The notes under the pieces were generated by a model. It made no database searches. It was not told where the DNA came from and saw only the letters and a list, made by a program, of their open reading frames with translations. From Patescibacteria group bacterium (GTDB lineage Bacteria > Patescibacteriota > Patescibacteriia > Patescibacteriales > UBA12465), in NCBI GenBank assembly GCA_021734825.1, contig JAIPIE010000017.1, positions 1 through 14,225 on the forward strand: 14,225 bases of DNA. The letters run 5' to 3'. The translations under genes were made by a program, and so were the position numbers. Numbering within the stretch: the first letter of the stretch is position 1; each line of letters starts with the position of its first letter. Below, in pieces: positions 14,102 to 14,225 of this stretch.

Positions 14102-14225
14102 TTAATCCTTATCGAGCATGTCAACTTTGCCGTGAGTAGCATCGACATCAACAATCATTCCGTCCTTAATAATCTTGGTGGCAATCTTTGTCCCCACCAC
14201 ACAAGGGATTCCTAATTCCCGAGAA
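14102..14225 (-). CDS. PEP-utilising enzyme, C-terminal end of the swivelling domain (5' beyond window)
   Basis: The last 41 codons on the minus strand read [20 protein letters not shown] then [20 protein letters not shown] and TAA. This is the characteristic end of the PEP-utilisers mobile domain ('(A/S)RELGIP.VVGT..AT..(I/L).DG..V.VD...G.V'), whose catalytic histidine (TGG.(T/S)SH) would lie just upstream, outside the window. The gene therefore ends with the swivel domain and lacks a following TIM barrel. That differs from PpsA, where the swivel is central, and matches enzymes with the swivel at the C-terminus such as rifampicin phosphotransferase. It lies 88 nt upstream of the gene for the ATP-binding domain, and the two probably act together. 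Confidence 0.85.
   Translation of the reverse strand, partial: SRELGIPCVVGTKIATKIIKDGMIVDVDATHGKVDMLDKD

Noticed and set aside
3001..14104. UGA-to-glycine genetic code (as in Gracilibacteria)
   Set aside because: Conserved glycines in RecG, RadA, VirB4-like and PEP-synthase motifs are encoded by GGN, and no in-frame TGA is present.

Overview
The window looks like a chromosomal segment of a candidate phyla radiation bacterium (Patescibacteria, Parcubacteria-like), carrying one end of an integrated mobile element. This is inferred from gene content. A compact operon encodes a PrgI-family membrane protein, a TraC-like protein, a VirB4-type ATPase and a small anchored NTF2-like protein, and ends in radA; this set is recurrent in Patescibacteria. 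Supporting signs are AT-rich spacers, very short gene gaps, starts without visible Shine-Dalgarno sequences, tRNA genes without encoded CCA, short palindromic repeats, and only TAA or TAG stops.

Layout. Positions 1-2169 hold accessory DNA: the C-terminal part of a probable rolling-circle replication initiator, a non-coding spacer with nested inverted repeats (497-632), and a large serine recombinase. The recombinase frame runs 30 nt into the 3' end of a tRNA-Ser(GCU) gene on the opposite strand (2140-2229), which marks a probable element/chromosome junction. Next to that tRNA is a broken second tRNA-Ser 5' end interrupted by a 16-bp palindrome (2267-2306).

Positions 2448-5572 are plus-strand chromosomal genes: a two-helix membrane protein, a tRNA-Arg with the unusual anticodon GCG and its own promoter and terminator, recG, and a small orphan protein with a consensus-like promoter and a terminator. 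Positions 5577-6193 hold a minus-strand three-helix membrane protein with a perfect consensus promoter, a hairpin leader, and an in-frame tandem duplication of a palindrome-bearing 42-bp unit.

Positions 6241-12980 are one minus-strand operon, read from 12892 down to 6241: an uncharacterised 545-residue protein, PrgI-like, TraC-like, VirB4-like ATPase, NTF2/VirB8-like anchored protein, and RadA. Gaps are 1-11 nt. This resembles a reduced type IV secretion or conjugation core (VirB3-, VirB4- and VirB8-like parts) coupled to a recombination protein. A role in DNA movement across the envelope followed by recombination is plausible but unproven.

Positions 13006-14225 hold pieces of a PEP-synthase-like enzyme as separate genes on the minus strand: an ATP-binding domain alone, preceded by a gene ending in the phospho-histidine swivel domain that runs off the window. 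No intergenic stretch exceeds 300 bases.
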